From contig NC_085853.1 in the NCBI RefSeq assembly GCF_020906515.1, positions 1,240,001-1,304,000 of the forward strand: 64,000 nucleotides of DNA, read 5' to 3'. Positions 9,791-20,267 of the stretch are shown in pieces. Origin of the DNA: Vanrija pseudolonga. Taxonomy: Eukaryota > Basidiomycota > Tremellomycetes > Trichosporonales > Trichosporonaceae. Both the position numbers and the translations under genes were made by a program. Position 1 is the stretch's first letter; each line of letters begins with the position of its first letter. The notes below the pieces were generated by a model, which was given only the letters and a program-made list of their open reading frames with translations, did not search any database and was not told where the DNA came from.

Positions 9791-11871
9791 CTACCCCGTC
9801 CCGACGCCAAGGAAGCTCAGATCCCAAGCCGAGTCCCACTGCAGGCCCGAGAACGCACCAGCGAGGTCGACGCCGCCGTCCTCGACCCGCGGGACAGCAG
9901 GCGAGAGCCCGCTCATCGCGCCGGCGAGCAAAGGGAACCCGTCCCAGAAGTTCTGCTGCTCCTCGAACGGCTGCGGCGCCTCGGCGTACGCCATGTGCCC
10001 GATCTCGTCCCACCACTGGTCGGGCGTCGTCTTTTGTTTCAGCGGCGACATCTCGGCTGCGCTCAGCGCGCGTGCTGGGCGGGCGTGCCGTGGCGACGTG
10101 GCGCGCGACGGCGCGCGCGACGCGTGCGCCTTCTCGAGGAGCGCGTGGATGAACCGCGCTAGATAGGCCGGGTGCGAGCCCTGGTCCCCGCGCGCGGCTT
10201 CCCGGCACACGATCACCACTGCGGGTTAGCAGAGCGTGGGAGGCCCACTCACCCTTGGTCAGCTTGCGCATCACGCTCGCCTTGGCCGACTGGTCGAGGT
10301 ACGACATGAACCGGATGAGCCGGACGGCAGTGGACGCCACCGCGACAGAGTGCGCGTCCTCGATCATTGGCATGATGCCCTTGCGTGCGAAGCCCTCCAC
10401 GACGACGTCGAGGAGGTCAAGCGACGTCGACACACACGCGTGCAGTAGCCCGACGCGGTGCTTCCGCGGGGCAAAGTACAGGCTTGTGCACTCCACCAGC
10501 AGCTGCGTAGCGAGCGTGCTGAACTTGTTGATGCTCACCGATGTCGACGTCAGCGTCACCGGCGCGTCGGGGTCCGTCAGCGCCTTGTGCGAGCTGTGCA
10601 GGTCGTCGAGCACCATGCGGAGGCCGGAGCGCAGCACCTCGTAGTTGCCTTTACAGCTCTGTAGCTGGCGCACCTCCGAGCTAAGCGTGCTCGTCTTGAC
10701 CGCGAAATCCAGCTGCCCGTCCGACGGCAAGGGGTACGGGTTCTCGCGGATCCACGCGCCCACCTGCGGCGCCTTGTGGATCATGGACGGGCGGTCGGAC
10801 AGCTGCGTCATGGTCGAGTCGAAGCAGAACAGCGAGATCCACGTCCGTTCCCGGTCGATGGCGAGGCGCGCTTCCCGCTCGTCGGTTGGCAGGGGCCCAC
10901 TCCGGGGCAGGTGCAGGTCCAGCGCGTATCCCAGCCTGATCGCGTGCCCGAGCCTTAGCCAGCCCGACCCGTCGGTCGGCTTCTTCCAGTAGTGCAGCAG
11001 GCAAATGGCCTGCACGAGCTCTATCTGCGCGACGCACCCGCCTATCGCGTCCGAGACGAGCTTGTTCGCGATGGCCAGGATCGTCTCGTACAGGTCTGGC
11101 CGGAAGAACTTGGAGCTAACGGCCAGCACCGCGGCGAAGAGGTGCAGGCTCGCACGGCGCGTGTACCGCGCTGTATGCACCGCCGGGTCGAGCAGGCACA
11201 CGCACGTCTGCAGCTGGTCAAAGTAGTGCCCAAAGAGCGAGTCGCACTCGTCCATAGAGAGCACGCCCTGGCCGATGGGATCGTCCTCCCGCGTCGGCGT
11301 CGGGGCCGCGTCCTCGACGGCCTTCTCGCGCTCCATCACGCCCGCGATGCTGAAGATGGACCGGTGCGCGACGTCGTGGTACACGCTGTTCGCGGGCGGC
11401 TCTTCCGCCGGCACCGACGGCGACCGGGACGGCGAGGACAGCGAGTAGCGCTCGTTGGAGGTCGGGACCAGCGCGCCGAACGACACGCCGCTCGCGCGCG
11501 CGCGCTTCGCGGGCGGCTGGAGGGCGGCGGGCGAAGAGCGCGGCGACGGCCGGCCAGCCGACGCCGCTGAGCCGGGCACCGCGCCATCCTTGCGCGGCCG
11601 GCCGCGCTGGTGCGCGCGGAAGACGCACTCGATGCCCAGGCGCTGACACCGCGCACACTGGTCACCGTCCGCCTCGATACATTTGCACTTGTGCTGTCAG
11701 CGGGCGGCGCGGTGTCTTTGGGAAGCCTCCTCACCTTGGCTGCGCGGCATGCACTGCAGCTCCTGCACAGACGTCAGCTCGCACCACGACGGCGTTCACG
11801 CACACTTTGTTCGCCCCCACGGGCGGGCGCGACGGCCCCGCCTCCGGTTGTTGCTCGAACGCGAGTTCCAT
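9791..11871 (-). CDS. Zn2Cys6 fungal transcription factor
   Basis: A binuclear-zinc-cluster regulator read from four exons (11804-11871, 11735-11762, 11693 down to 10253, and 10218 down to 9791). The frame forces the small second exon, and together they give the cluster SCSACRAAKHKCK followed by CIEADGDQCARCQRLGIEC, with all six zinc-binding cysteines at family spacing (CxxC, six residues, C, then CxxC and a final C). A basic linker (RGRPRKDG) and a Ser/Pro-rich stretch follow. The middle of the protein matches the fungal-specific transcription factor domain (LFGHYFDQLQTCVCLLDPAVH, then LRLGHAIRLGYALDLHL and the regulator-typical RERTWISLFCFDS). It would bind CGG-type half sites in the nucleus; the targets are unknown. 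The MFS exporter gene begins upstream on the same strand, a possible target by proximity. Confidence 0.88.
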
Positions 11872-12285
11872 GTTGGTGAAGTGGAGGATGCAAGTTTGCG
11901 GCGACTTTTTGGCGACTTAACTTTGCGGTGACCGAGATTTGAAGGCCTCGGCTGGCGGCGCCTCGCTATGTCGCCGCCGCTAACCGACGTGTTTGGTTGC
12001 CTGGACACTGCAACCGCCGGAGACCCGCCGCCGGCGCGGAGCCGCTACGGAGTAGCTCCACACGGTGCTTGGGGCTAGCCCCGACGACGGCCGGTCAAGT
12101 GACTTGTTTGTGCGGGGTAGTGTGCGGACGGGGGCTGGATTCGGGAGGTCCGCAGGAACGGGGCGAGAGCAACTCTGTTGATGCAAAATGGATACATTGG
12201 CTCTATTCGTCTAGATCTATGCAGGATGCTATGCTTGATTTGCTTCTACTCTATGCTGCCCTGAGAGAGACAAGACTCCCCACGC
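11872..12285. other. Intergenic region
   Basis: About 410 bases between the regulator's start and the MFS gene's stop, both minus strand. No gene seen; it should carry the regulator's promoter. Confidence 0.5.
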
Positions 12286-13996
12286 TCACACCTTGGCCTC
12301 GCCGTTGACGGTGCGTTCGTCGCTGCTCGCCTCGTCGCCTTCAATGTCCTTGCGGCCCTCGCTGGCCATCGGGCTGCGGGCGCGCAGCCAGGGGCCAAAC
12401 TTGATGAGCACGAACGGCAGGGGCAAGCACGCGACCGTCAAGAACCCGATGAGGCTGTTGCCCCAGTCGATGCCGAGGTTGTTGAAGAGGGGGTACGCGA
12501 CGATGGGCATGGCCGCACCCATGATAGAGCGCACAAAGTCGTTGGACGCGAGCGCCGACGCCGTGTGCGCGGGGTACGCGTACGTGAGGTAGTTGATGTA
12601 GGGCATGAAGGAGAAGCAGTCGCCGAGGCCGAAGAAGGCCGCCGCGATGGTCGGCACGATCCAGTGCGTGCGGTTCGCCGACCACGCGAACCAGAACAGG
12701 CAGATCGGGAAGCAAATGGCGCCGACGATCGACAGAGGGAGGTAGGCCTCTGGCTCGAGCTTGCCCTCGGCCTTGACATACGCCGGCTCCCACCACCACC
12801 TGAGCCAGATGCAGAAGACGGCGTAGGCAATGCACCCTCCGACAGCGACGGCGAGGAAGGGGAGGCCGGAGGCGCCGAGGTTGAAGTTGTAGCCCTTCTC
12901 GTAGAACTGGGCGGGTTAGCTTTTGCCTACGGGGTCATCCAAGCTACTCACAACCCAGGGGAAGGACTCGAAGAAGGAGTAGAGAATGGCGTAGGTGAGA
13001 CCGATGTAGAGGTCGATGGCGAGCACGATCGGCTCCGAGATGGTCATCCACATGGGGCGGACCAGCGCCTCCCACATGATCTCCTTGAACGTCTTCTCAG
13101 CATCGGCGAGCTCGGCAGCAGAGCGGAGGTTGTCGTTGCCCGTGAGCTTGCGGAGGCGGACGGCACGGCGGTAGAGCACGTTGTCGGCCGAGGTCTCGGG
13201 CAGGCCAAACATGACGACGACGAAGCCGGCCGACGACAGAATGAGCAGCTCCCAGAACGCCCAGCGCCAGCCGAGGTTCATGACGGCGTAGCCGGAGATG
13301 AAGGGTGCGATCGCCGGCGCGATACCACCCGCGAGGCCGTACGCTCCAACGGCATACGACGCCTTCTGCTCGTTGAAGACGTCAGCGACCGAGGCGCCAC
13401 CGGTGGCGAGGGGCGGCGAGCCGACAAATCCAGCGATGAAGCGGAGCACCAGCAGGCCGGGGAGGTTGGTAGAGAGCGCGCTGGGGATCTGGAGGACGCA
13501 GAAGATGCCGAGCGAGAAGATGTAAGGCGGGTTACGGCCGATGAACGCCAGCTCGCTGAGCGGCGCGAGGAATAGCGGGCCGACGGCGTAGCCGAGCACG
13601 AACATGGTGAGTGTGAGGGTGGCGACAATGTCCGAGACCTTGAAGTACTTGGCGGCGTCGTGCACGGCGTACGCGAAGATGGCTGAGCCAATGTACACTG
13701 CGACGGTGTAGAACATGACGGCGAAGACGACCCAGATCTTCTTGTGCAGGCGCCACTGGCGCGGGTTGTCGCGGTCCTTGGGCCCATACCACGTTACGAT
13801 GGTGACCTTCTTTTCGCCGTCCTTGGAGTGGGGGGCATTCTTGTACTCGTCGGGGAGGACGAAGCCGGGCTTTTCCTCGGGGTACTGGAACAGCCGGTTG
13901 CGCGAGAGGAAGCGCACGAGCTGGCCGAAGGGCTGTGGTGTGAGCTGCGTCGTCGCCAGGTTTCAAGCAACTCACTGCTTCGCGGAGCGTGTCCAT
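12286..13996 (-). CDS. MFS transporter of the DHA1 drug/polyamine exporter type
   Basis: A 12-segment transporter with cytosolic N-terminus, beginning MDTLREAVS at 13996, then a short intron and PFGQLVRFLSRNRLFQYP. The phrase VTWYGPKDRDNPRQW before TM1 is typical of fungal DHA1 (Flu1/Tpo-like) exporters. Motif A-like sequence is LGYAVGPLFLAPLSELAFIGR, motif C region is AYGLAGGIAPAIAPFISGY, then NLGWRWAFWELLILS and LPETSADNVLYRRA at the start of the central loop. A second intron near 12912-12950 separates FESFPWV from FYEKGYNFNLGASGLPFL. The C-terminal helices end with a hydrophilic tail and TGA at 12286-12288. Such proteins export drugs, polyamines or organic anions by proton antiport at the plasma membrane; the substrate here is unknown. 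Confidence 0.9.
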
Positions 13997-15057
13997 TGTG
14001 AATGGATGTACGGTGGGGGTAGGTGGGGTGGGTGGGGGTGTAAGCCTGTGTTATTCCATCAGAGGTGGGTGGGTGAAGTGGCAATGGTGAGTAACGCGGC
14101 AAACTTCTTAAGTACCCCTCTGCTTGCCAAGCAAAGTCTCATGCTCTCTCGCGCCATCAGCAAGCATGCAGCCCAGTCGGAGCGACGCTACTCCGCGCTA
14201 GAGAGAGAGATACGCCGGCGGGCCAACGTTGTGCGTTTCGGGGTGAATGCGACGACGCAAAAGATAATGGCGGAGACGAGTTTGTCGACGCAGAGCGAGT
14301 TTAGCCAGAACTGTAATTTCGGTCAGTGGCCACATGTCCGCGTCAATCTGGCTGATACAGTGGCATCAAGGCCGGAGATGTACCCACTCTCCGCGCCAAG
14401 GGCAACGACGCGACGACAGTGCGAGTCAGATCATCGTCGATTTACCCAGCACTGTTCCGCGCCAGGCCGCCAGCCCATACCAGGGAGAACTGTCGCGGCC
14501 GTCGCGGTCGTATCGCCGCCGCCGACCGTCTCGTGCGTCGCCTCCTCGGCGTCTAGTCGAGACGTTTATAGCTCATCTCGAGTCAGCCGGTGTGTAACGA
14601 GATGCGAAAGGCGGCCCGAGGCGGCCACTCGCGCGCTGACGTCGAATGGTGGTGCTAGTGGTGCTAATGGCGACGACGTGGTGGCCTTCATGGCGAGATT
14701 CGGCCATCTGCGAGGTCTGTGTGGCGAGGTCTGCGAGGCTGGAACCACCGCTCGGCGGCGCTAGCGCATGTCGACCACGTCATGCACACGGCCACAGCCA
14801 CCCCGCGGGGTATGTCTGTCGCCACGGACCACATGCTGCTCCTTGTGCATCATGCATCATATACCAGGCTGCGTCAACAGGAACTTGGGAGGCGGAGATC
14901 TCGAACAGTCGCTTTACGGCCACCATCACGTGACCTGACGATCAAGGCCCCTCTGTCGACGCCACCTAGCGCGGTCCCCCATCGCACGATTTCAGCAAGA
15001 TCGTTCCGCAGCACGCATCTCGCACAACTATAATACACGCTCCACGCTCGACGACAC
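13997..15057. other. Divergent intergenic region
   Basis: About 1.06 kb between the minus-strand exporter and the plus-strand GT61 gene, so it should hold two promoters. I see no supported gene inside it. Confidence 0.5.
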
Positions 15058-16851
15058 ATGCTCTCAAACCTGGCTATAGCGGGGAAACGCGTGCCACGCG
15101 TCGCGAGTAAGTGGCGCAAAGCAGTGCAGTGCGGCGCGGTTCGACTTGGCTCCTGCTGCGCGCGCCTGCGCCTGATGCCTCCTGATCGGCAGCCGGTCGG
15201 CGGGGGACCGCAGGCGACGTAAACATCAACTAACCTAGCACTCAGTCGCAGTCGCCCTGCTCCTCTTTTGCATCATCGCCCTCGCGCACAATGGCAAGAA
15301 GCGCGTCGCGACATGGGCGAGCATCCTGCTGCCTTCTGGGCCGGTACGTACCTTGCCTTCCTCGGCGCCGAGCGCCAAGTGCCGCGCTGACGCGCACAGG
15401 ACGCAGACTATACCCATGGGTGTGTCGACACGGCGGGACGCCGCACGCGCGTGCTGGGTGGCACGCCGGGGTTCTACTACTTTGAGAACGTGTGGTACCG
15501 CGAGAAAGTCTTCTGTAGGTGGCCTAGCCTTCGTGGATCCACCTGACCCCGCAGACATGTTCGGAGACGACCTGCCCGCCCAGGACGCCATCATGAGCGG
15601 ACACACGACGCTCAAGGTGGAGAAGGAGGCGCCAAAACACCTCATCCCAGACGTGTGCTTGCGCAAGTCGACGCGTGGGTAGCTAGCCTGACCCAAACAG
15701 AAGCTGATCTGCACAGTATGGCTCAACGAGGGCGCGAGCGACGGCTGGAACGGCCTCTGGCACTACTACCACTTCGCTGCCGAGAACATTCTTGCCGGCT
15801 TTGCGTCGCTCGCGACAACGCACTGGGACACGCCAGTCATGCCCAAGCAGCTCGTGATCCCGTTCTACGGTGACCGTGGCTCTTGGCACGACAAGTGGGG
15901 CATGAACGAGATGGTCGTCGACGCCGTGTTTCGCGAGGACGTGATTGAACCGCCGCAGTGGGAGCGGCTGGAGAAGAAGGGCGATGGCTGGGTGTACTTT
16001 GACCGGAGTGAGTGGGCTAGCTGATTGTAGCCGTCGAAGCCCAAGGCTCACACACCCAGTTGCCATTATCGATCGCTGGGCCGCCCACCGCAAGACGCCA
16101 GCCGCGGACCAGTGGAACAAGATGGCCATCGGCATCCTGGGCGAGAAGCTCCAGCCACACTGGTTCACGGCTGCGCGCAACCGCCTCCTTGACTACTTCC
16201 ACATCCCGCCAGCAGACAAGAAGCGCCACCGCCTCGCGTACATCAACCGCCAGGGCACGGACCGCAAGTTGCCAGATGAGACGCACGCCGAGCTGCTCAA
16301 GTCGGTCCATGCGCTGTCGGAGAAGTACAATGTCGAGATTGCCGACCTGGTGCTCGAGGACATGACCAAGGAGGAGCAAATCAAGGCCATTGCAAACTCG
16401 ACGGTAAGTCGTCGGACCTGGCCCGACAACCCCTGCTGACGGTCAGATTCTCCTCGGTATTCACGGCAACGGCTTGACGCACGAGATGTGGCTGCGCGAG
16501 ACTGCGACCGTGATTGAGGTGAGTTGTCGAACCGCATCCGGCCTAACTCCGGCAGCTGTTCCCGCCAGACACCTTCCTACGCGACTACGAGACGATCGCG
16601 ACGGCGCTGGGACACCGCTACATTGCTGTGCGGAACGACACAGTCATCACGCCGGAGCAGTGGAACGCGCACCCGGGCGAGCAGCACCCCGAGCATACTC
16701 ACGACGGGATGAAGGTAGAGGTGGGTTGTTGTTGGGCCGCCCACACGGGGGGGCCGGCTTGCCGAGCCGTCCAGTTGAACGCCGAAACTGACGCCCCTCG
16801 CAGCTCTCGGTCCCATTCCTCACTGGCATCATTCGCGGCATTGTGGCGTAG
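15058..16851 (+). CDS. GT61 (DUF563) family glycosyltransferase, type II membrane protein
   Basis: A multi-exon gene. Exon 1 (15058-15106) gives a short basic cytosolic tail. After a 139-nt intron, exon 2 (from 15246) supplies a signal anchor, AVALLLFCIIALA, so the catalytic part faces the Golgi lumen. The lumenal domain reads YYFENVWYREKVFYMFGDDL, then WHYYHFAAENILAGFASL (with the E and H positions conserved in DUF563), MPKQLVIPFYGDRGSWHD, RLAYINRQGTDRKLPDE, and the nucleotide-sugar region ILLGIHGNGLTHEMWL with FPPDTFLRDYETIATALGH. The GIHGxGLTHxxWL stretch is the strongest family mark. It ends GIIRGIVA with TAG at 16849-16851. Relatives include xylosyl- and GlcNAc-transferases, and in Cryptococcus capsule-associated proteins. 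Donor and acceptor are not readable. Confidence 0.85.
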
Positions 16852-17123
16852 GCGCCAACCACATAGACATCTTGCATGGCCCTAAATTATTGTATTGCAT
16901 GTACCGAGCATCATAATCCCCGGGAGGAGCGTGTCTTGGGACATCATGTTGTAACACGTCTTACTCTTACGGCGTCTCGGTGTTGTCGGGGTTGCCCGAC
17001 ACGGATGAGTGACGTATCTAGCCGAGTGCAGCGGGTGTGTGAGCTTGATCGGTTAGGCCGTCGTCGTCGTAGCAACAGTTCTCATGGCCATTGTGTTTCA
17101 TCTCTCATCACCATCACACAGCC

Positions 17124-18220
17124 ATGCTCCGCCTCGCACCCCGACTTGCCAGTACGCGCCTCGCCGTGCCGCCCCGCGCCGCCCGCCCGCTGTTCACGGG
17201 CACAGGCATCAAGTCGTGGATCGAGGACCTGACGACGCAGCCTGCCGAGCTGTCGACCGACACGATCGACAACCTGCGCGCGACGCGCCTCGTGCAGACG
17301 CTGCCGACGCGCGAGAACCTCATCGGGGGCACGAACGTCGAGGAGGGCGGGCCGCTGCCCAAGGCCCACCATCTGGTGTACTTCAACCCGGACGCGTGGC
17401 TGGGGCAGCTCGGTGCGGATGGAACCAACACGGTAAGCGGACTGACCGGCGTAGCTAGCGGTGCTGACCACCACAGGAATACAACGCACCCAACCCGTAC
17501 ACCCGCCGCATGTGGGCCGGCGGCCGCTTCCTCTGGAACCCGAAGAAGCACCTGCGTATCGGCACCCAAGTGACCCAGTCGGTGCGCGTCGACTCGGCCG
17601 TCGAGAAGAACAACATGGTGTTTGTCGAGCAGGCGCGCGAGTTCTACGCCGACAAGGGCGACGTCGAGGCGCGCGACTGGGCCGTGAGGGAGGAGCGCAC
17701 GCATGTGTTCTTGCCTGAGCTCAGTGGGGCGAAGGGCGGGGAGAAGAAGAAGCCGAGTGGTGAGTGCCGCCGAGCGCACGCCAGCAGCGTGGTCGTCTTC
17801 CTCCTCGGAGTCGCCGAGTAGCTGACGGTCGCCCCAGCCGCCGACCTCCCGAAACCCGTCTACGAACACGCCTTTGTCCCCGACTCGCCCCTGCTGTTCC
17901 GGTACTCTGCGCTGACGTGGAACGCGCACAAGATCCACTACGACCTGGACTGGACGCGCGAGGTGGAGGGGCACCCGGACCTGGTGTTCCACGGGCCGTT
18001 GACGGCGACGCTGCTCGTCGAGCTGGCGCAGCGCGCCGCTGACGACGTCGCGGCCGAGTTTGTCAAGTTTGAGTACCGCGCCACACACCCCATGTACGTC
18101 AAGCGCGAGATCAAGCTCCGCGCCGCGTGGATTGGGCCGCGCGGGACAAAGCTCCAGGTCTGGGCAGAGCAGGACGGCGTGCTTTGCATGAAGGGCACGG
18201 CTGAGTTCGTACCGGTGTAG
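17124..18220 (+). CDS. Mitochondrial MaoC/hot-dog hydratase (itaconyl-/mesaconyl-CoA hydratase-like, or HTD2-like)
   Basis: Three exons (17124-17432, 17477-17759, 17838-18220) give a protein of about 320 residues. The first 25 residues, MLRLAPRLASTRLAVPPR, are Arg/Ser/Ala-rich without acids, a mitochondrial presequence. The N-terminal half is the FAS1-type dehydratase-like half (RMWAGGRFLWNPKKHLRIG), and the C-terminal half carries the hydratase signature RYSALTWNAHKIHYD followed by VFHGPLTATLLVELA. This architecture occurs both in mesaconyl-C4-/itaconyl-CoA hydratases and in the mitochondrial 3-hydroxyacyl-thioester dehydratase Htd2 of type II fatty acid synthesis. The next gene, 283 bases downstream on the same strand, encodes a citramalyl-CoA lyase-like enzyme. 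That favours the C5-CoA hydratase reading (itaconyl- or mesaconyl-CoA to citramalyl-CoA), which is inference. Confidence 0.8.
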
Positions 18221-18503
18221 CGCAGCGCAGCGTAGCCAAAATGCATAAGAGTGAATGGTCGTACATGTCGCCGAGCACGGCCGAGTAGCAGTAGTGGTAG
18301 CACGCCGAGCAGAGAGATGTGCCCAACGCCGATGAAACGTCAGCACCAGCGCGAGTGTTTCAACACCCAGCCACCACCCAACCGGCTTTCGGCGCAAGCC
18401 ACCAGCCGGACAACCGGCCATCAATGACCCAGCCCGCCCATATTAGACGTCACTGGTCACTGACCACTGACCGTCTCGACCTTCCCACCACAACACAACC
18501 ACA

Positions 18504-19977
18504 ATGCTCACAGCGACGACGACGAGAACGGCGTCCCGCGCGCTCAAGGCGACAGCAGGCGCGAGGAGGGGATACACGACCGAGCCGCTGCCGCCCGTGC
18601 TGCGCCGCGCAGTGCTGTACGGTGAGTCCGGTCTCCGCCTTCCTTCCCTCCTGCACACCCAGCGCACGCGTGCCCACGCTCACGCCCGCAGTCCCCGGCT
18701 CCAACCCCCGCATGCTCGCCAAGTCCATCGCGTCCCCCGCCGACTCGGTAGCCTACGACCTCGAGGACGCCGTCGCGCCGTCCGCCAAGCCCGAGGCGAG
18801 GCGCCTCGTCGCCGAGCTGCTGGACCAGGATCGGTCCAAGTTGCCGCAGGGCGAGGTGGTCGCGCGGATCAATGCCGTCGGCACGGGGTTTGAGGAGGCC
18901 GATCTGGACGACATCGTGAGTGCTGCGGTGGGGCGGCTTGCCGCCCCGCCCTCGACGTTTGCTCGCCGGCTGACGCCGGCTCGCTCAGCTCCGAACCCGC
19001 AGCGTCCAAGCCATCATGCTCCCCAAGACCAACGAGCCCGACCACATCGACTGGGTCGTCTCGCGCATCCGCGCGCTGGCACCCCCGGAGAAGCAGCGCG
19101 GCGGCGCCAGCCCGATCCGTATCATTGGCATGATTGAGAGCGCGATTGCCATGGTGCGGATCGAGGAGATTGCGCAGGCCGGCAGGGGGCACTTGGATTC
19201 GTTGCTGGTGAGTGCATGCGCGCGCGCGATGGCTGGAGGCTCGCGCCTGTTCGCTGGGGTGCATATGAGCTGACAACGACCCAGTTCGCCGCCGAAGACT
19301 GTGGGTTGTGCCCCAGGGTGGGGTGGGAGAAGCTCGCTGACGCCCGCTTGCCCAGACTGCGCCGACGTCGGCCTCGCACGCACCGACTCGCGCACAGAGC
19401 TCCTCTACCCCCGCTCCAAGCTCGTGACCACCGCTCGCGCGTTCGGCCTCGGCTCCATCGACCTCGTGTGCGTCAACTACAAGGACGCCGAGGTGCTGCG
19501 CCTCGAGTCGGAGGAGGGGCGGAGGTTGGGCTTCACGGGCAAGGTGAGTGCGGCGGGGGACGTCGGCAAGCACGGAGATGAGGAGTGGAAGGGGAGCCGC
19601 ACCCGCTCACACACCCCAGCAAGCAATCCACCCCAACCAGGTGGACGTGATCCAGCGCGCGTATGCGCCCTCGGAAGCCGCCATCCGCAAAGCCGCCCGT
19701 GTCAAGTTCTCGTTCGAGTACCACGGTGCCAAGGGCACGGGAGCATACGGCCTCGACGGGATCATGATTGACGCGCCGGTGTACAAGCAGGTGAGTGGGG
19801 TTGGGTGGAGACCAGGCGGCGGGTGAGGCGAATGCACCGGCTTGCTCGCTCGCACATCGCCTCGTCGTCGGCTCTCACGTCTCACCGGCTCCGACTCACA
19901 CACAGGCCCTCAACACCCTCCTCCTGGCCCAGACCGCTGGCCTCGATATCCCTACAATCACCGAGAAGGACATCTAA
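18504..19977 (+). CDS. CLYBL: Mitochondrial citrate lyase beta-like protein, probable (citra)malyl-CoA lyase
   Basis: A multi-exon member of the HpcH/HpaI aldolase / citrate lyase beta superfamily. Exons: 18504-18621, 18692-18915, 18989-19207, a 16-nt micro-exon near 19286-19301, then exons from about 19355 to 19977. The N-terminus MLTATTTRTASRALKATAGA is a mitochondrial presequence. Core motifs are VPGSNPRMLAKS, VAYDLEDAVAP (the acidic metal-site region), QAIMLPKTNEPDHIDWV, RIIGMIESAIAMVRIEEIA (metal-ligand Glu), FAAEDYCADVGLARTD, and GFTGKQAIHPNQVDVIQRAY, all in family order. Human CLYBL cleaves citramalyl-CoA to acetyl-CoA and pyruvate. The upstream hydratase would make its substrate. The micro-exon is needed to keep FAAED-YCADVG in frame. 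Substrate among malyl-, methylmalyl- and citramalyl-CoA is not proven. Confidence 0.88.
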
Positions 19978-20267
19978 GCTATGCACTGAATTGGCCTACG
20001 GCGGCGGTTTGTTCATTCGCCGGTACAAGGAACATAAATCACTGATCAGACGCCGGGGGCGTACGACGATGCTCATTCCGCCGACGACCCCGCGCCGGAT
20101 CAGTTCAATTCACACCGATCATGGGAGGCTTGGCGATCTGGGTGGGGTCGAAGGATTGTCGAAAGGGCCGAAGGGTCGAGGGGGGGGGGGCCGAACAGTT
20201 CTGGAAGGCGGCGTGGCGGTGGCTAGGGTATCGGCAAGTTGGGTCGGCATGTGTGTGGCAGGTGGCA

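Noticed and set aside
12565-13575. A 336-codon plus-strand frame opposite the DHA1 exporter
   Set aside because: Mirror of the exporter's codons; no domain or start context.
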